Source: Cryobacterium levicorallinum (GTDB taxonomy: Bacteria > Actinomycetota > Actinomycetes > Actinomycetales > Microbacteriaceae). Taken from it: a stretch of DNA of 64,000 nucleotides. Made by a program: the position numbers and the translations under genes. Positions 26,753 through 36,588 of the stretch are shown here, one piece after another (position 1 is the first letter of the stretch; every line of letters starts with the position of its first letter). The notes under the pieces are model-generated. The model was not told the origin of the DNA. It did no database searches and saw only the letters and a list, made by a program, of their open reading frames with translations. The stretch covers positions 95,341 to 159,340 of the forward strand of contig NZ_SOFE01000022.1 of the NCBI RefSeq assembly GCF_004402405.1, given 5' to 3'.

Positions 26753-27759
26753 ATGGCGCCCATGTTCATGGAAAACCCGAGCGACGTCAGTGTGAACCCC
26801 ACTATTGTGGCGGTGGAGCAGGCGCGGGAGGCGTTGTTGGCGGCGTTGGGTGGGGTGTCGTTCGGGCTGCTCGGTGATGACGAGTCCTTGAGCATGTTGC
26901 TTGCGTTGGAGGGTGTGGGTCGGGTTGTTGATGGGGCCCGGGTGCTGTCGACGACGGATGTGCTGCGTCGTTCCGAGTACTTTGATGAGTCCGTGGCGAA
27001 GACGGCAGCGGCGATGACCGACGGGCAGGCCGACAGCCAGCACGGCCGGCACGCAGGCCGCGCCGAGCAGGCTGGAGCAAGGGCGGCCAGGTGCTCAGTC
27101 CTTGCCCGCAGGAACCCGGCGACATCCGCTCGATTGGTGAGAAGCAGGCCGGCATCCTCCGCGCGGTGTTCGAAGCGGCCGCTCGACAGCCGGGAACCCC
27201 GACGATGGGCGGCGCGGCACCAACGGTGCTGGTGCACATCCACATCGACGACCTCCTCGCCGGGCGCGGCGCCGGCTGGATCGACGGCATCAACGGCCCC
27301 CTCAGCGTCAAACAAGTCGAAGAACTCGTCTGCGCCGGCGGCTATCAGCCCGTGTTGTTCGGCCACCAGGGTCAGGTTGTGCACCTCGGCACCACCAACC
27401 GATTCTTCACCAACAGCCAACGCCGAGCATTAGCGGCCCGTGATGGTGGCTGTGTCATCCCCGGCTGCACCGTGCCACCCCACCTCACGCAGGTTCACCA
27501 CGTTATTCCCTGGAATAAGGGCGGTCTGACAAATATCGACAACGCCGTTCTCATCTGCAACGCCGTTCTCATCTGCAACGCCGTTCTCATCTGCAACGCC
27601 GCGCATGCCAGCATCGAAACATCCGGATAAAACATCGACATGCGACACGGACGCCCCTGGGTCCGCGGACCCCTCATCTTCGACCCCACCCAAACCTGGC
27701 GCCCCGCCGGCCAAAACCGCGCCGCCACCCCAGCCGAGAAACCCCACTGGGAAAAGTGA
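26753..27759 (+). pseudogene. DUF222/13E12-type HNH endonuclease pseudogene
   Basis: The start has a strong GGAGGAGG site and a DUF222-like N-terminus (LEGVGRVVDGARVL) to about 27000. The reading frame then fails: most of the DUF222 domain is missing, and the C-terminal HNH part is in another frame from about 27091. The HNH segment has CVIPGCTVPPHLTQVHHVIPW and then NAVLICN three times in tandem from an 18-bp repeat (about 27541-27600). An in-frame TAA at 27628 replaces the Trp expected in the family. The same frame continues with family-like RPWVRGPLIFDPTQTWRP to a TGA at 27757-27759. Internal deletion, frameshift, repeat expansion and a nonsense codon make it non-functional. Confidence 0.88.
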
Positions 27760-27763
27760 GCGC

Positions 27764-27796
27764 CACCGCGATGGGCGCGACGCCCCGGTCGCGGTG
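27764..27796. terminator. Convergent hairpin between HNH pseudogene and pilO2
   Basis: CACCGCGA (27764-27771) pairs with TCGCGGTG (27789-27796), lying between two convergent reading frames. A bidirectional terminator is plausible; no T-run supports it. Confidence 0.5.
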
Positions 27797-27817
27797 TCCA
27801 CCAGTGCCTGGCAGGTG

Positions 27818-28531
27818 CTACTGGGCGAGAGCCAGGGCGCTGGGATCCAGAAGCACGTAGATCATCCCGGTGATAGCCAGCTCCGTGGTGTCTGTTCCCT
27901 GGGGGGCCTCGGTCACCAACGTGGAAATGGACACGGTTCGCTCGCCATGCTGCAGACCGGCAACGAAGTCAAAGAGATTACTCTGGGCTCCCTGAACCGA
28001 CATAGTGATGGGAAGCGCGAGGTAGGCGCCGTCGCTAAACGAGTTCGCCGCGGCGTTGGCTGAGTCGGCAGAGTCCGCATCCGGCACTGGCATCCCTGGT
28101 GGCGGCACAGCGTCGTCACCAGCGTCACCAGCACCAGCACCAGCACCAGCACCAGCACCAGCCGACAGCGCGGCCCCCGCTACTTGTTCATATGCCACCG
28201 CGTCGCCGAGGGTCAACGACTCAAGGATCACATTGTTCTGATGAGCGATGACTTCGAGCTGCCCGACGAATGCCGGAATCGCCGCGTCGGGAGGGACAGC
28301 CGTCTGCAGCGTGCCCAGATAGGTGCGGAATTCGGCGATGCCGTCAAAGTCGTGTTGCAAGCTCTCGAGGGCGATCTCATACTCGGCGTTCTGCGCGTCC
28401 ACGACCTCGCGGTGGGCGGTCAAGGCTCGCACCTCCTCGAGCTTCGGCGCAATCCCCAGGAGCCCGCCCAGAACTACGGCGGCGCTCACGGTAGACGCCA
28501 TCACTGCACCGAATAGTCGATTTCGATTCAT
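27818..28531 (-). CDS. pilO: Type IV pilus protein PilO (operon 2)
   Basis: The 237-residue product has one N-terminal membrane helix (about 8-27), a coiled-coil (about 35-65) and a C-terminal domain after an Ala/Gly-rich low-complexity insert (SAGAGAGAGAGAGDAGDD, near residue 122). The insert is encoded by a run of CACCAG hexamers at about 28120-28160. It is the last gene of operon 2, 2 bp after pilN2, and matches PilO1 in layout rather than closely in sequence. Confidence 0.82.
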   Translation of the reverse strand: MNRNRLFGAVMASTVSAAVVLGGLLGIAPKLEEVRALTAHREVVDAQNAEYEIALESLQHDFDGIAEFRTYLGTLQTAVPPDAAIPAFVGQLEVIAHQNNVILESLTLGDAVAYEQVAGAALSAGAGAGAGAGAGDAGDDAVPPPGMPVPDADSADSANAAANSFSDGAYLALPITMSVQGAQSNLFDFVAGLQHGERTVSISTLVTEAPQGTDTTELAITGMIYVLLDPSALALAQ

Positions 28532-28533
28532 GA

Positions 28534-29193
28534 TCAGTTTCCCCCGCCTACGCGATTCGCACGGGCATCCGCATTGATGTTGATTTCAATGTCCACGACG
28601 TAGGTACCCGATTCTGAGCGCGTGATCGAACCGAGGCTGGCATCAGCAAACCCGGGCAGCATCTTCAGATTCGTCAGCCATTGCGGTACGGCCGGCAATG
28701 ATGGACTGGTCAGGCTGAGGGTGAGAGTGGCCACGCGGGGGTTGTGCAGGGCAACGGTGCTTTGGGCGTAGTCCTCCCACGGCGAGCCGGAGTCAATCGT
28801 CACCGCATCGATGGTGACCACGCTGGGCAAAATTACGCGCACTTCAGCCAGGTAGGCTCGCCAGTCGATTTCGGTTTTGGTTCCGACCGTTCGTGCGGCC
28901 GCCGTCAGGTCGATCTGTGCCTGAACACTCCGCACCTGCGAATACTTGGCAGATTCCAGAAGCAACTCGTTGGTGCGCGCCTCAGCGTGCGCGAGATCGG
29001 CTTGGGCAACCCCGGCTTGCACGGAGACCGCCCCGATCGATGCCGCCATGAAGAAGACGACTCCAGCGGAGGCGGCCAGAATGATGCGGCGCAGCATTTT
29101 GCCCTTGCGTTTGGCCTTAAGTTCAAGGGGCAGCAGGTTGGCTCGAGGCTCGCCGCCGTAAACCAGCTCGCGCCGGTTGCTGCGGTGCTTCAT
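28534..29193 (-). CDS. pilN: Type IV pilus protein PilN (operon 2)
   Basis: The start is the ATG at 29193, overlapping the pilM2 stop as ATGA, as in operon 1. The 219-residue product has the PilM-binding motif ANLLPLELKAKRKGK near residues 18-32, a membrane helix (about 38-58), a coiled-coil containing the same KYSQVRSVQAQIDL theme as PilN1 (KYFAVRSLQHQIAL) and a C-terminal domain. The two PilN proteins are clear paralogues. Confidence 0.88.
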   Translation of the reverse strand: MKHRSNRRELVYGGEPRANLLPLELKAKRKGKMLRRIILAASAGVVFFMAASIGAVSVQAGVAQADLAHAEARTNELLLESAKYSQVRSVQAQIDLTAAARTVGTKTEIDWRAYLAEVRVILPSVVTIDAVTIDSGSPWEDYAQSTVALHNPRVATLTLSLTSPSLPAVPQWLTNLKMLPGFADASLGSITRSESGTYVVDIEININADARANRVGGGN

Positions 29194-30242
29194 GCTTTGC
29201 TCCCCAGGGCCAGCCCGAGAGCTGCAACGAAAGTGCACTCCGATTCTTGCAATGCGGCCCGATCCACATCGGGCCCCAATTCCAGACCTCCGAAGGGCTG
29301 AGCCGTCAGCACCGGAAAGCCGGTGACTTCGCGCAGAGCGGTTGGAAACCCACCGAGCCGAGCTCCACCGCCCATGAGCACGATGTGATCGATCGGCAGC
29401 TCCGGCCAATTGTTGGTGAAGTACTGCACCGTATTGCGCAGGCTTTCGAGCAATTCGGCCGTGACCTCGCGGATGACCGTGGCAGCGATCGCGTCGTGCG
29501 GTGCCACCACGTCCGTCAGACCGAGCTTCATTTTGAGCACTTCAGCTGCCTCCTCGTCAATACCGAGGCGCGCACGCAATGCCTTGGTCAGCTGGTTGCC
29601 GCCCGAGGGAATGACCCGCACAAACTGCGGTACACCTCCAGAGGAAATGAGCACACTCGATGAGCCACCACCAATATCGATCTGTGCGATCACACCGGGA
29701 GCCGTGACCCCGCGGTGAATGGCCCGGCTGCGCGCAAACGCCATAATGTCGACGTTGATGCTGCGCAGCCCAGCGAGTTTTGCGGCCTTGATGTGGGCCT
29801 GCACGACGTCCTTCGTCGCGGCGATCAAGAGTCCGGAAACTTGCGGCTCTGACTCGCCTTCACCGTCGACCTCGTTGATGGGGTAGAAATCGAGCAGCGC
29901 TTCGGCCGTGGGGAACGACAGCAGGTCCTGCACCTGAAACGGCAGCGACTCACGAATGCGTCGCAGCGACATTTTCGGCACGGTCAGGTTTCGCACCACC
30001 ATGCGGTGATAGCCCATTCCGAGCACAACGTCTTTGCTCGTGAACCCGCCGGTCGACCAGAGACGCTTGAGGGCAGCGCCGACGACGGCCGGTTCGAGTA
30101 CCTCGCCGCGGCTGACCGCGCCGAACGGCAGTGGATGCTCATGGCACCGCAGCAACACGGGATTCTCCGTTTCGGCGTCGCGCACCTCGACGGCGCGCAC
30201 GGCGGTGGTGCCGATATCGATTCCGACCACACGTGGCGTCAT
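29190..30242 (-). CDS. pilM: Type IV pilus protein PilM (operon 2)
   Basis: Actin-like PilM of 350 residues with GIDIGTTAVRAVEV, QIDIGGGSSSVLIS and IVLMGGGARLGGF. Strongly similar to PilM1 in the segment LTVPKMSLRRIRESLPFQVQ (PilM1: LSVPKMSLARIRQALPFEVQ). It follows pilD with a 57-bp gap and overlaps pilN2. It has no Ala-rich insert. Confidence 0.92.
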   Translation of the reverse strand: MTPRVVGIDIGTTAVRAVEVRDAETENPVLLRCHEHPLPFGAVSRGEVLEPAVVGAALKRLWSTGGFTSKDVVLGMGYHRMVVRNLTVPKMSLRRIRESLPFQVQDLLSFPTAEALLDFYPINEVDGEGESEPQVSGLLIAATKDVVQAHIKAAKLAGLRSINVDIMAFARSRAIHRGVTAPGVIAQIDIGGGSSSVLISSGGVPQFVRVIPSGGNQLTKALRARLGIDEEAAEVLKMKLGLTDVVAPHDAIAATVIREVTAELLESLRNTVQYFTNNWPELPIDHIVLMGGGARLGGFPTALREVTGFPVLTAQPFGGLELGPDVDRAALQESECTFVAALGLALGSKA

Positions 30243-30299
30243 TGTTGTTCCCCCGGTGAAATGTGAGTGTGCAAGGTAAAGGTAGTGAGGCGCGAGCGT

Positions 30300-31133
30300 C
30301 TAGGTGAGTCCGTACAGAGTCAGGTAGCCGGCGGCTATCGACTGACCGAACACGGCGCCGAGCCAGGCGGCCAGGAGCATCCAGGGGCCAAACGGAATGC
30401 TGCTGCGCCGCCCGGCCTTGCGGGATACCAGCAGCCCGATTCCGAAGAGCCCCCCGAGCAGAAATGCCCCAAATGCGCCCACGATCAGCGGTGCCCAGCC
30501 GAGCCAGCCGAGATAGAGGCCGAGCACACCGGCGAGTTTCACGTCGCCGAGGCCCATGCCGCCTGGGCTGATCAGGGCCAGCGCAAGGTAGAGGCCGAAC
30601 AGGGCGGCCGCACCGATCAGGGCGCTCAGCAGACGGCCCGGTTCTCCAGAGACGAGAGCGGCCGCTGTGAGCAGCACTGCGCCCACCGGATAGACCGGTA
30701 GCAGAATCTTGTTGGGCAGGGTGTGGGTATCGAGATCGATCATGGCGAGCGCGACGCTCACCGCAGCGAGGTACAGAAACGCGACAAGCACGATGATCTG
30801 GGCGAGCAACGCGTCCGTCGAGACCAGTGCCCCACCGTCGCCGCTCGAAAACACCCAGAGTGCGACGACCGCGAAGAACACGCCGGTGCCCAGCTCCACC
30901 AGCGGGTAGCGCACCGAAAAGGCGGCCCCACAGTGCCGGCATTTGCCCCGCAGCAGCAGCCACGACAGCACGGGAATGTTGTCATACGAGCGGATGCGCG
31001 CGCCGCAACTACCGCAGGCACTCGGCGGGGACACTATGGACTTGCCTGCCGGAATCCGATAGATAACGACGTTCAGGAAGGAACCAATGAGCAGGCCGAA
31101 TATGCCGGCGAACACCGCTAGTAGTGCCGTCAT
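30300..31133 (-). CDS. pilD: Prepilin peptidase / N-methyltransferase PilD
   Basis: This membrane aspartic protease cleaves prepilin leaders and methylates the new N-terminus. I start it at the ATG at 31133, which overlaps the preceding stop as ATGA; it has 277 residues. It has the N-terminal domain with two CxxC pairs ([13 protein letters not shown] and KCRHC) and the two catalytic aspartates in [12 protein letters not shown] and [11 protein letters not shown], within about eight membrane segments. It is the only prepilin peptidase in the window and may serve both pilus operons. Confidence 0.96.
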   Translation of the reverse strand: MTALLAVFAGIFGLLIGSFLNVVIYRIPAGKSIVSPPSACGSCGARIRSYDNIPVLSWLLLRGKCRHCGAAFSVRYPLVELGTGVFFAVVALWVFSSGDGGALVSTDALLAQIIVLVAFLYLAAVSVALAMIDLDTHTLPNKILLPVYPVGAVLLTAAALVSGEPGRLLSALIGAAALFGLYLALALISPGGMGLGDVKLAGVLGLYLGWLGWAPLIVGAFGAFLLGGLFGIGLLVSRKAGRRSSIPFGPWMLLAAWLGAVFGQSIAAGYLTLYGLT

Positions 31134-32443
31134 TTGTCGCCGTTCGTTCGATCGCGGCTGGAAAGCAGAGTCCATCGGGAATCGTCTGGGTCAGAACCAG
31201 CGGGCATCGCGCCGTAGAGATCCGTGCCCGGGATGCTCATCGGGACAAAGTCAACATTGCTGGTATTGTTCACCACAAAACTTTCGGAATAGATTTGTCC
31301 TCGCCACTGGGTCCGGTTGAAGACGACGGCGCATGGCGTATACAGCATCGCCGAAATCTCGGTATCGAATTGTACGGAGCCGTTGACGGTGAAGTTGGAA
31401 CTGCATTTGTTCGCTCCGAGCGCCTCAACTCCCGGTGCGATGAACCATATCTTGTGGTCGTTTCCGTCACTCGCGACCACTGAGAAATCATTGACGACCA
31501 CCTCGTGGAAAAGAAAAGCAATGTCAGATTTCACATTCATTTCAATGCTGCCAAAGTCAAAGGTGTCACACTGGCGAACATCGACGATAGTCGGCTTCGT
31601 GAGGTTGCGAAGGTCCTCATAGAATTGGTGGAGCGAATCACCCGAATTGTCCTGCACCCATGATCCGAGCTGGCACTTCTTACTGCCCGGCGCGACAAGC
31701 TCATTGCTGTCGGTCGAGAAGGGAACAAAACCCTCCTTCTCGAAGTCACTCCAGTCGTAAGCAAACGTCACCCAACTGGCAATGTCGACGGTGCCGTTGG
31801 CGTATACGTCCCCTGCCACGGAACACGAGTTGTAGAGACTAACGGCCCCGTTCACGATGAGATTTCCGGCTATCGTGCCGCTGGACGTGCAGGTGTAGTC
31901 GCCGGTGGCAACGACGACATCTACCGGTGACCCCAAACTATCCTTGGTACTGAATTGATTGACCACGGCGCTTCCATACGAATAGACGACGGGGCCGGGG
32001 CTGACCGTGCCGGATATGGTGAATATACTTTCGACGACTCTCGTGGTCTTGAGTCCGGCTGAGTCGGCGCCGGCATGACCGGTGGAGACGATCTGTACTT
32101 CCGTTTCGTCCGCAGCTCCCGTCGGACATTTTTGGACCCACCCAGTGGCATGGGTCCAAACCGTTGAGGTGTAGGCCGGAAGCGTGCCGTCGGGGCTCTG
32201 AAATAAACCGTCGGTCGGGCAGGACGAGGGGGTGCGCTGCAATTCGGCGAGGGCGGCATCGATGCCGGCCTCGGCGGCGGCCTGGGCCTGCACTCCGGCG
32301 CGGATTGAAGTCGTGACGGTTAGAGCTTGCAGGGATGACGACGTTACGGTGAGCGTGATGACCAGGAGGACCGCCATCACACCGACGACGGCTATGAGGG
32401 CACTTCCGCGTTCGCCACTGTGCCGACTCAGTCTGCGAAACAT
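31130..32443 (-). CDS. PilX-like minor pilin component (operon 2)
   Basis: The 437-residue protein has a short basic leader and [21 protein letters not shown], followed by a Ser/Thr-rich exported domain that lacks the Glu5 of pilins. It is the positional counterpart of the 621-residue protein of operon 1 but shorter. It overlaps the PilW-like gene by 16 bp upstream and pilD by 4 bp downstream. Its N-terminal part ([19 protein letters not shown]) matches the usual PilX pattern. Confidence 0.78.
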   Translation of the reverse strand: MFRRLSRHSGERGSALIAVVGVMAVLLVITLTVTSSSLQALTVTTSIRAGVQAQAAAEAGIDAALAELQRTPSSCPTDGLFQSPDGTLPAYTSTVWTHATGWVQKCPTGAADETEVQIVSTGHAGADSAGLKTTRVVESIFTISGTVSPGPVVYSYGSAVVNQFSTKDSLGSPVDVVVATGDYTCTSSGTIAGNLIVNGAVSLYNSCSVAGDVYANGTVDIASWVTFAYDWSDFEKEGFVPFSTDSNELVAPGSKKCQLGSWVQDNSGDSLHQFYEDLRNLTKPTIVDVRQCDTFDFGSIEMNVKSDIAFLFHEVVVNDFSVVASDGNDHKIWFIAPGVEALGANKCSSNFTVNGSVQFDTEISAMLYTPCAVVFNRTQWRGQIYSESFVVNNTSNVDFVPMSIPGTDLYGAMPAGSDPDDSRWTLLSSRDRTNGDK

Positions 32444-32991
32444 GTTTTCTCGATACTGCTCGGCGCTCGTTGTGTGACGGTCGTGTGCACGACGACCGGC
32501 ATGGTTCCTCCGACCGTGAACGACAGTTTGACCTGGCCCTGGACGACCACGGAAAACACGGGCTCCGTGAGATTGACCGCGCTAATTCCCTGGCCTTGCA
32601 CGGTCCAATCTTTCAGCCCTTCAGGCGCGGGCGCAGTCACTCGTGCGTCCCCCGTGTTGACCGTGTACAAGACGCCGGAATCGAAATACCAGGCTCGGCA
32701 GGACAGGTCGGATGTGTCGTCCATTCCGGCGGTCCTGACCACGAGCAGATTGCCGCTCACTGCGACTTCGGTGGCGTTTCGCACATCTCGCTTGATCGAC
32801 TCGGCGATCAGCTGCGCGGTGTTGGCGCCATCCGAGGAAGAGACCACGTCTCGCTGGGCTCGCACCGCGTTGAGCAGAAAGCCACCCACGAGGGAGAGGA
32901 TCAACACCGAGAGGCTGATGTAGATGACCAACTCGACCAGGGTGAAACCGGTCTCGCGGCGGCGAGGGCCCACCGGAATGATGTCGGTCAT
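32428..32991 (-). CDS. PilW-like minor prepilin (operon 2)
   Basis: I start it at the ATG at 32991 (MTDIIPVGPRRRETG), overlapping the PilV-like stop by ATGA. The 187-residue product has the cleavage signal RRETG|FTLVELVIYISLSVLI with Glu at +5. It corresponds to the PilW-like gene of operon 1 by order and architecture. Confidence 0.86.
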   Translation of the reverse strand: MTDIIPVGPRRRETGFTLVELVIYISLSVLILSLVGGFLLNAVRAQRDVVSSSDGANTAQLIAESIKRDVRNATEVAVSGNLLVVRTAGMDDTSDLSCRAWYFDSGVLYTVNTGDARVTAPAPEGLKDWTVQGQGISAVNLTEPVFSVVVQGQVKLSFTVGGTMPVVVHTTVTQRAPSSIEKTCFAD

Positions 32992-33389
32992 CCGTTCACC
33001 AAGATGAGCGTGACCGCTTGGGCCAGAAATTTGTCTGCCCCCGTAATCTGGACCTTGCTCGTGTATGACAACGTCGTCGGCACGCCCGCTCCGCACCCTT
33101 CAACGCCAGCCCACACACCGGTCACCGTGAACTCGCCCTCTACTCTGGAGTCCGCGGCGGGACGGGGATCACACGTCACGGTTGACTGTCGAGCACGGTC
33201 GAGATCGGCACTCAACAGCTGAGTCGCGGTCGCGATCAACGCGTTGGTGCGGGCCAGCTGCTGGGACTGCACGAGGACGGACAGAAACGCCATGGCCATG
33301 ATGCTCAGCAGAAACATCGAGACGATGACTTCGACGATTCCGAAGCCAGCGTTCCTCGTTTCGGGGTCAGCGGGAAGAGTCGCGCTCAT
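32988..33389 (-). CDS. PilV-like minor prepilin (operon 2)
   Basis: The 133-residue product has a prepilin signal RNAG|FGIVEVIVSMFLLSI with Glu at +5 and a compact globular part with two cysteines (VTCDPR and EGCGAG). It is less than a third of the size of the operon 1 counterpart and lacks its extra beta domain. It is coupled by ATGA to the next gene. Confidence 0.86.
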   Translation of the reverse strand: MSATLPADPETRNAGFGIVEVIVSMFLLSIMAMAFLSVLVQSQQLARTNALIATATQLLSADLDRARQSTVTCDPRPAADSRVEGEFTVTGVWAGVEGCGAGVPTTLSYTSKVQITGADKFLAQAVTLILVNG

Positions 33390-33461
33390 CTCGTCGTACT
33401 CTCTCCTTGTGGCTTAGTAGCTCAATGCTCCTCGGCGGGTTTGCGCAATCAATCAGCCCGG

Positions 33462-33896
33462 CTAGGGCTCTGTCGTCGACGCCGACGTGGACTCGGAGAT
33501 GTACTGCGTATGCGTACCTGTTGTGGCGTCCGCTGGCTTCCATTGCCCCGTTAGAACAAAAGTATTTTCGTTGGGCGAAACACCGGCGACGCCTGTAATG
33601 AGGATGTCGTCGCTCGTAGAGTACGAGTCCAAACCTGTGGAGAGTTTGCCGACGGCATCCGAAACCGATGTCCCCTTCGTTACCTCGACAGCAATCGCGG
33701 TCTTCGCCTGGGTCAGCTGGGTCGCGACGGCGGAATCCTTGGCCTTATCTTGCTGGTTCAAATAAATCGGAACAGCGATGGCAGATAGAACGCCGAGAAT
33801 CACCACGACAATTAGAAGCTCGATGAGCGTGAAGCCCTTGTCGCTGCGACCGAGGGTCATGCGTTTATTGCCTAGGACGGACATGATGCGGTTCAT
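33462..33896 (-). CDS. pilA: Major type IV pilin PilA (operon 2)
   Basis: I start it at the ATG at 33896 (MNRIMSVLGNKRMT), which follows AGGAACC. The 144-residue prepilin has RSDKG|FTLIELLIVVVILGVLS and then AIAVPIYLNQQDKAKDSAV, the same theme as PilA1 (IPVYLGVQNNAKDASV). Unlike PilA1 it has no cysteine and so no D-loop disulfide, and it ends in a Ser/Thr-rich tail. The two pilins share the N-terminal helix but little of the surface domain, so the fibres should differ in surface. Confidence 0.93.
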   Translation of the reverse strand: MNRIMSVLGNKRMTLGRSDKGFTLIELLIVVVILGVLSAIAVPIYLNQQDKAKDSAVATQLTQAKTAIAVEVTKGTSVSDAVGKLSTGLDSYSTSDDILITGVAGVSPNENTFVLTGQWKPADATTGTHTQYISESTSASTTEP

Positions 33897-34036
33897 GGTG
33901 GTTCCTTTAGGTGGCGTTTCTGGGAGCAGAACGGTGCGGCTACTCATACTTCAACCTAGGTTCTACCCCCGGTGAAATAAATGGGTTTTTGGGGTTTACC
34001 CACCCCCAGATATAGTGCAGCCCCAACTGGGGTGGA
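33897..34036 (-). promoter_or_regulatory. pilC2-pilA2 intergenic region with shared motifs
   Basis: It holds the block ACCCACCCCCA (33998-34008), part of the 18-base match to the pilA1 upstream region, and a perfect 12-bp palindrome CCCCAACTGGGG at 34021-34032, just after the pilC2 stop. The palindrome may be an operator or end part of the pilC message. Confidence 0.55.
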
Positions 34037-35266
34037 CTATCCGACATAGTCGAATACGTTGAACATCGGCAGGTAAAGAGCGACAACCATCCCTCCGACG
34101 ATGATGCCGATCACGGCGATCATCAGGGGTTCGATCAGGGCGGTGAGCTGCTGGGTCGTCGACTGCACTTCCTGATCGTAGAACTCAGCAATCTTGCGCA
34201 GCATCTGCCCGAGCGCGCCGGCATCCTCTCCCACCGCGATCATCTGCGTAACCATTGCCGGGAAGACCGGTTCGAGGGCGAGTGGGCCGGCAATCGACCG
34301 GCCTCGACTCACCGATTCCTGCACTTTGTGCAACGCTTCTTCGATGACCCAGTTTCCTGAGGTCTCCCCTACAATTTTTAGGGAACCCAGAATGGGCACG
34401 CCAGCGCCGATCATGGTGGCGAAGTTGCGACTGAACCGAGCTATCGCGAGCTTAGCGAGCACAGGGCCGACTACGGGCAGTTTGAGCTTGAGTGGATCGG
34501 CCACGCGTCGCACGCGCTCGGTGTGCCGATTTTTGCCCCACCACAGCCATGCCAACACCGCTCCTACGATCAGTATCGGGGCGACCCAGAGCATGATGTT
34601 GGAAAGGTGCACGAGCACCTGGGTCGCGATCGGCAGCTGACCACCGAGCTGTTGAAACATGTCCTCAAACACGGGCACGATGAAAATGAGCATGCCAATG
34701 ATGGCGAGCACCGCCATGATCATCACGATCACCGGGTAGGCCAGGGCCGACTTGATCGTGTCACGCAGGCGCACCTCGGTTTCGAAGTTGTCGGCGATGG
34801 AGCCCAGCGAATCCTCAAGAAAACCGCCGATCTCGCCGGCGCGAACGAGGTTGATCATGATCGGCGGAAAGACCTCGTCGTGCTTGTCAAAAGCGTGCGA
34901 CAGGGACATGCCCGTTTCGACGTCGCTGCGAATGACCGAGATCACCTGCGCGAGCCGACGATTCTGGGTCTGCTCCGAGAGAATGATCAGCGTACGCAGC
35001 AGCGACAGACCGGCTGCGGTCATGGTCGCCATCTGGCGACTCATCACGGCCAGATCGGCGAGCGCGACCGGCTTGGTATACCCGGGCAGGTGCAGATCCA
35101 TATTGAGGCCACGAATCGGGCGGGCTGGAACGATCGAGATCGGCGACAGCCCCATGGTGCGCAGCTGCTGCAGCGCAGCACGCTCCGACCCGGCGTCCAT
35201 GCGCCCCCTAACGACCTTGTCGTCGTCGTCCCGACCCGAATAGGCGAAGGAGAGTTCAGCGGCCAT
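34037..35266 (-). CDS. pilC: Type IV pilus platform protein PilC (operon 2)
   Basis: 409 residues, the same length as PilC1, with two T2SF domains (MSRQMATMTAAGLSLLRTL and FSRNFATMIGAGVPILGSLK) and three membrane segments. Long stretches match PilC1 by eye (for example PVIVMIMAVLAIIGMLIFIV and PVIVLAMSFAAVLIMLIFIV). The start is coupled to the pilT2 stop by TAATG. Confidence 0.95.
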   Translation of the reverse strand: MAAELSFAYSGRDDDDKVVRGRMDAGSERAALQQLRTMGLSPISIVPARPIRGLNMDLHLPGYTKPVALADLAVMSRQMATMTAAGLSLLRTLIILSEQTQNRRLAQVISVIRSDVETGMSLSHAFDKHDEVFPPIMINLVRAGEIGGFLEDSLGSIADNFETEVRLRDTIKSALAYPVIVMIMAVLAIIGMLIFIVPVFEDMFQQLGGQLPIATQVLVHLSNIMLWVAPILIVGAVLAWLWWGKNRHTERVRRVADPLKLKLPVVGPVLAKLAIARFSRNFATMIGAGVPILGSLKIVGETSGNWVIEEALHKVQESVSRGRSIAGPLALEPVFPAMVTQMIAVGEDAGALGQMLRKIAEFYDQEVQSTTQQLTALIEPLMIAVIGIIVGGMVVALYLPMFNVFDYVG

Positions 35267-36567
35267 TAGCGCCTCCTCGATGTGAACGAGTCGTTGAAGT
35301 CGATCTCGGCCAGGCTCAGGTCGCCGAGCGCGGGATCGCTTGGATCAATCTTGTGCACGAGTTGCTTGAGCACCTCGATGTCCTGGGCCTTTTCCTCCGC
35401 CGCCTGCCGCGTGATCAGGCGGGCGTCGACGAGCTCGGCGAGGTGCTGATCCATGGTGTGCATGCCGGTGGCGCGGCCCGATTGCAGCGCAGATCCGATC
35501 TGATGGGTCTTGCCTTCCCGAATGAGGTTGGCGATGGCTGGCGTTGAAACCAGAATCTCGGTGGCCACCACCCGTCCACCCCCGACCTTGCGCACGAGCG
35601 TCTGACAAAGCACTCCGCGCAGGGTCGCGGCGAGCTGCGCCCGCACCTGGGCCTGCTGGTGGGCGGGAAAAACGTCGATCATGCGGTCGATGGTTTGGGC
35701 GGCATCCTGCGTGTGCAGGGTCGAGAAGACCAGGTGGCCCGTTTCGGCGGCGGTCAGCGCGACCGAGATGGTCTCGAGGTCGCGCAGCTCGCCGATCAGA
35801 ATGACGTCGGGGTCCTGCCGCAGCACGTGTTTGAGCGCCGCGGCGAAACTGTGCGTGTCCTGCCCGACTTCGCGCTGGCTGATCACACACTTCTTGGACT
35901 CGTGCACGAACTCGATCGGGTCTTCCACCGTGACGATGTGGTCGGTGCGGGTGCTGTTGACAAGGTCGACGATGGCCGCGAGCGTGGTCGTCTTGCCCGA
36001 ACCGGTCGGACCGGTGACCAGCACCAGGCCTCGCGGCAAATGCGCAAACCGCGAAACGGATGCCGGCACGCCCAGTTCACTCAGCGACCTGATCGCATTC
36101 GGAATCAACCGAAATGCGCCGCTGACCGAGCCGCGCTGCTGGTAGAAATTGACGCGGAACCGAGTCGACTCGATCGTGTACGCGAAGTCGAGTTCGAGTT
36201 CGCGCGCGAATTCCTCCCGCTGCTCGGGCGAGAGGATGCTGCCGAGGGCCGCCGCGACCTTGCCCGGCGACCAGCGCGCCCAGCCGACGATGGGCCGCAG
36301 GGCACCGTCAATGCGCACGCTCGGAGGTGCACCGCCGGCCACGTGCAGGTCTGATCCGCCAGCATGAGCGACCAGGCGCAGGGCGGCGAGCAGGTCGGGG
36401 TCGATATCAGTGGCCGGTGGCTCATCTGTGACTAGGTCGGTTGCCGGTGGTTCGCCGGGCTCGCGCTCGCTGGACAGGGCGCGCATCGCGTGCAGAATGC
36501 GAGCCGTTGGGGTGGGGTCTGCGGTGCTGTCGTCGGTGGGCATCCGGTCGTAATCGGGTCGGCTCAT
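35266..36567 (-). CDS. pilT: PilT retraction ATPase (operon 2)
   Basis: The 433-residue protein has Walker A GPTGSGKTTTL, VTVEDPIEFVHE, Walker B DVILIGELRDLE and TGHLVFSTLHT. It ends in a short charged tail without pentapeptide repeats. The N-terminal disordered region is about 50 residues, shorter than in PilT1. It lies 21 bp after pilB. Confidence 0.95.
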   Translation of the reverse strand: MSRPDYDRMPTDDSTADPTPTARILHAMRALSSEREPGEPPATDLVTDEPPATDIDPDLLAALRLVAHAGGSDLHVAGGAPPSVRIDGALRPIVGWARWSPGKVAAALGSILSPEQREEFARELELDFAYTIESTRFRVNFYQQRGSVSGAFRLIPNAIRSLSELGVPASVSRFAHLPRGLVLVTGPTGSGKTTTLAAIVDLVNSTRTDHIVTVEDPIEFVHESKKCVISQREVGQDTHSFAAALKHVLRQDPDVILIGELRDLETISVALTAAETGHLVFSTLHTQDAAQTIDRMIDVFPAHQQAQVRAQLAATLRGVLCQTLVRKVGGGRVVATEILVSTPAIANLIREGKTHQIGSALQSGRATGMHTMDQHLAELVDARLITRQAAEEKAQDIEVLKQLVHKIDPSDPALGDLSLAEIDFNDSFTSRRR

Positions 36568-36588
36568 GACAACTGCCCTCCCGCTGCT

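Noticed and set aside
27430..27801. Minus-strand 123-codon frame over the HNH pseudogene
   Set aside because: It is antisense to the NAVLICN repeats and family-like C-terminus; its own repeats are the shadow of those.
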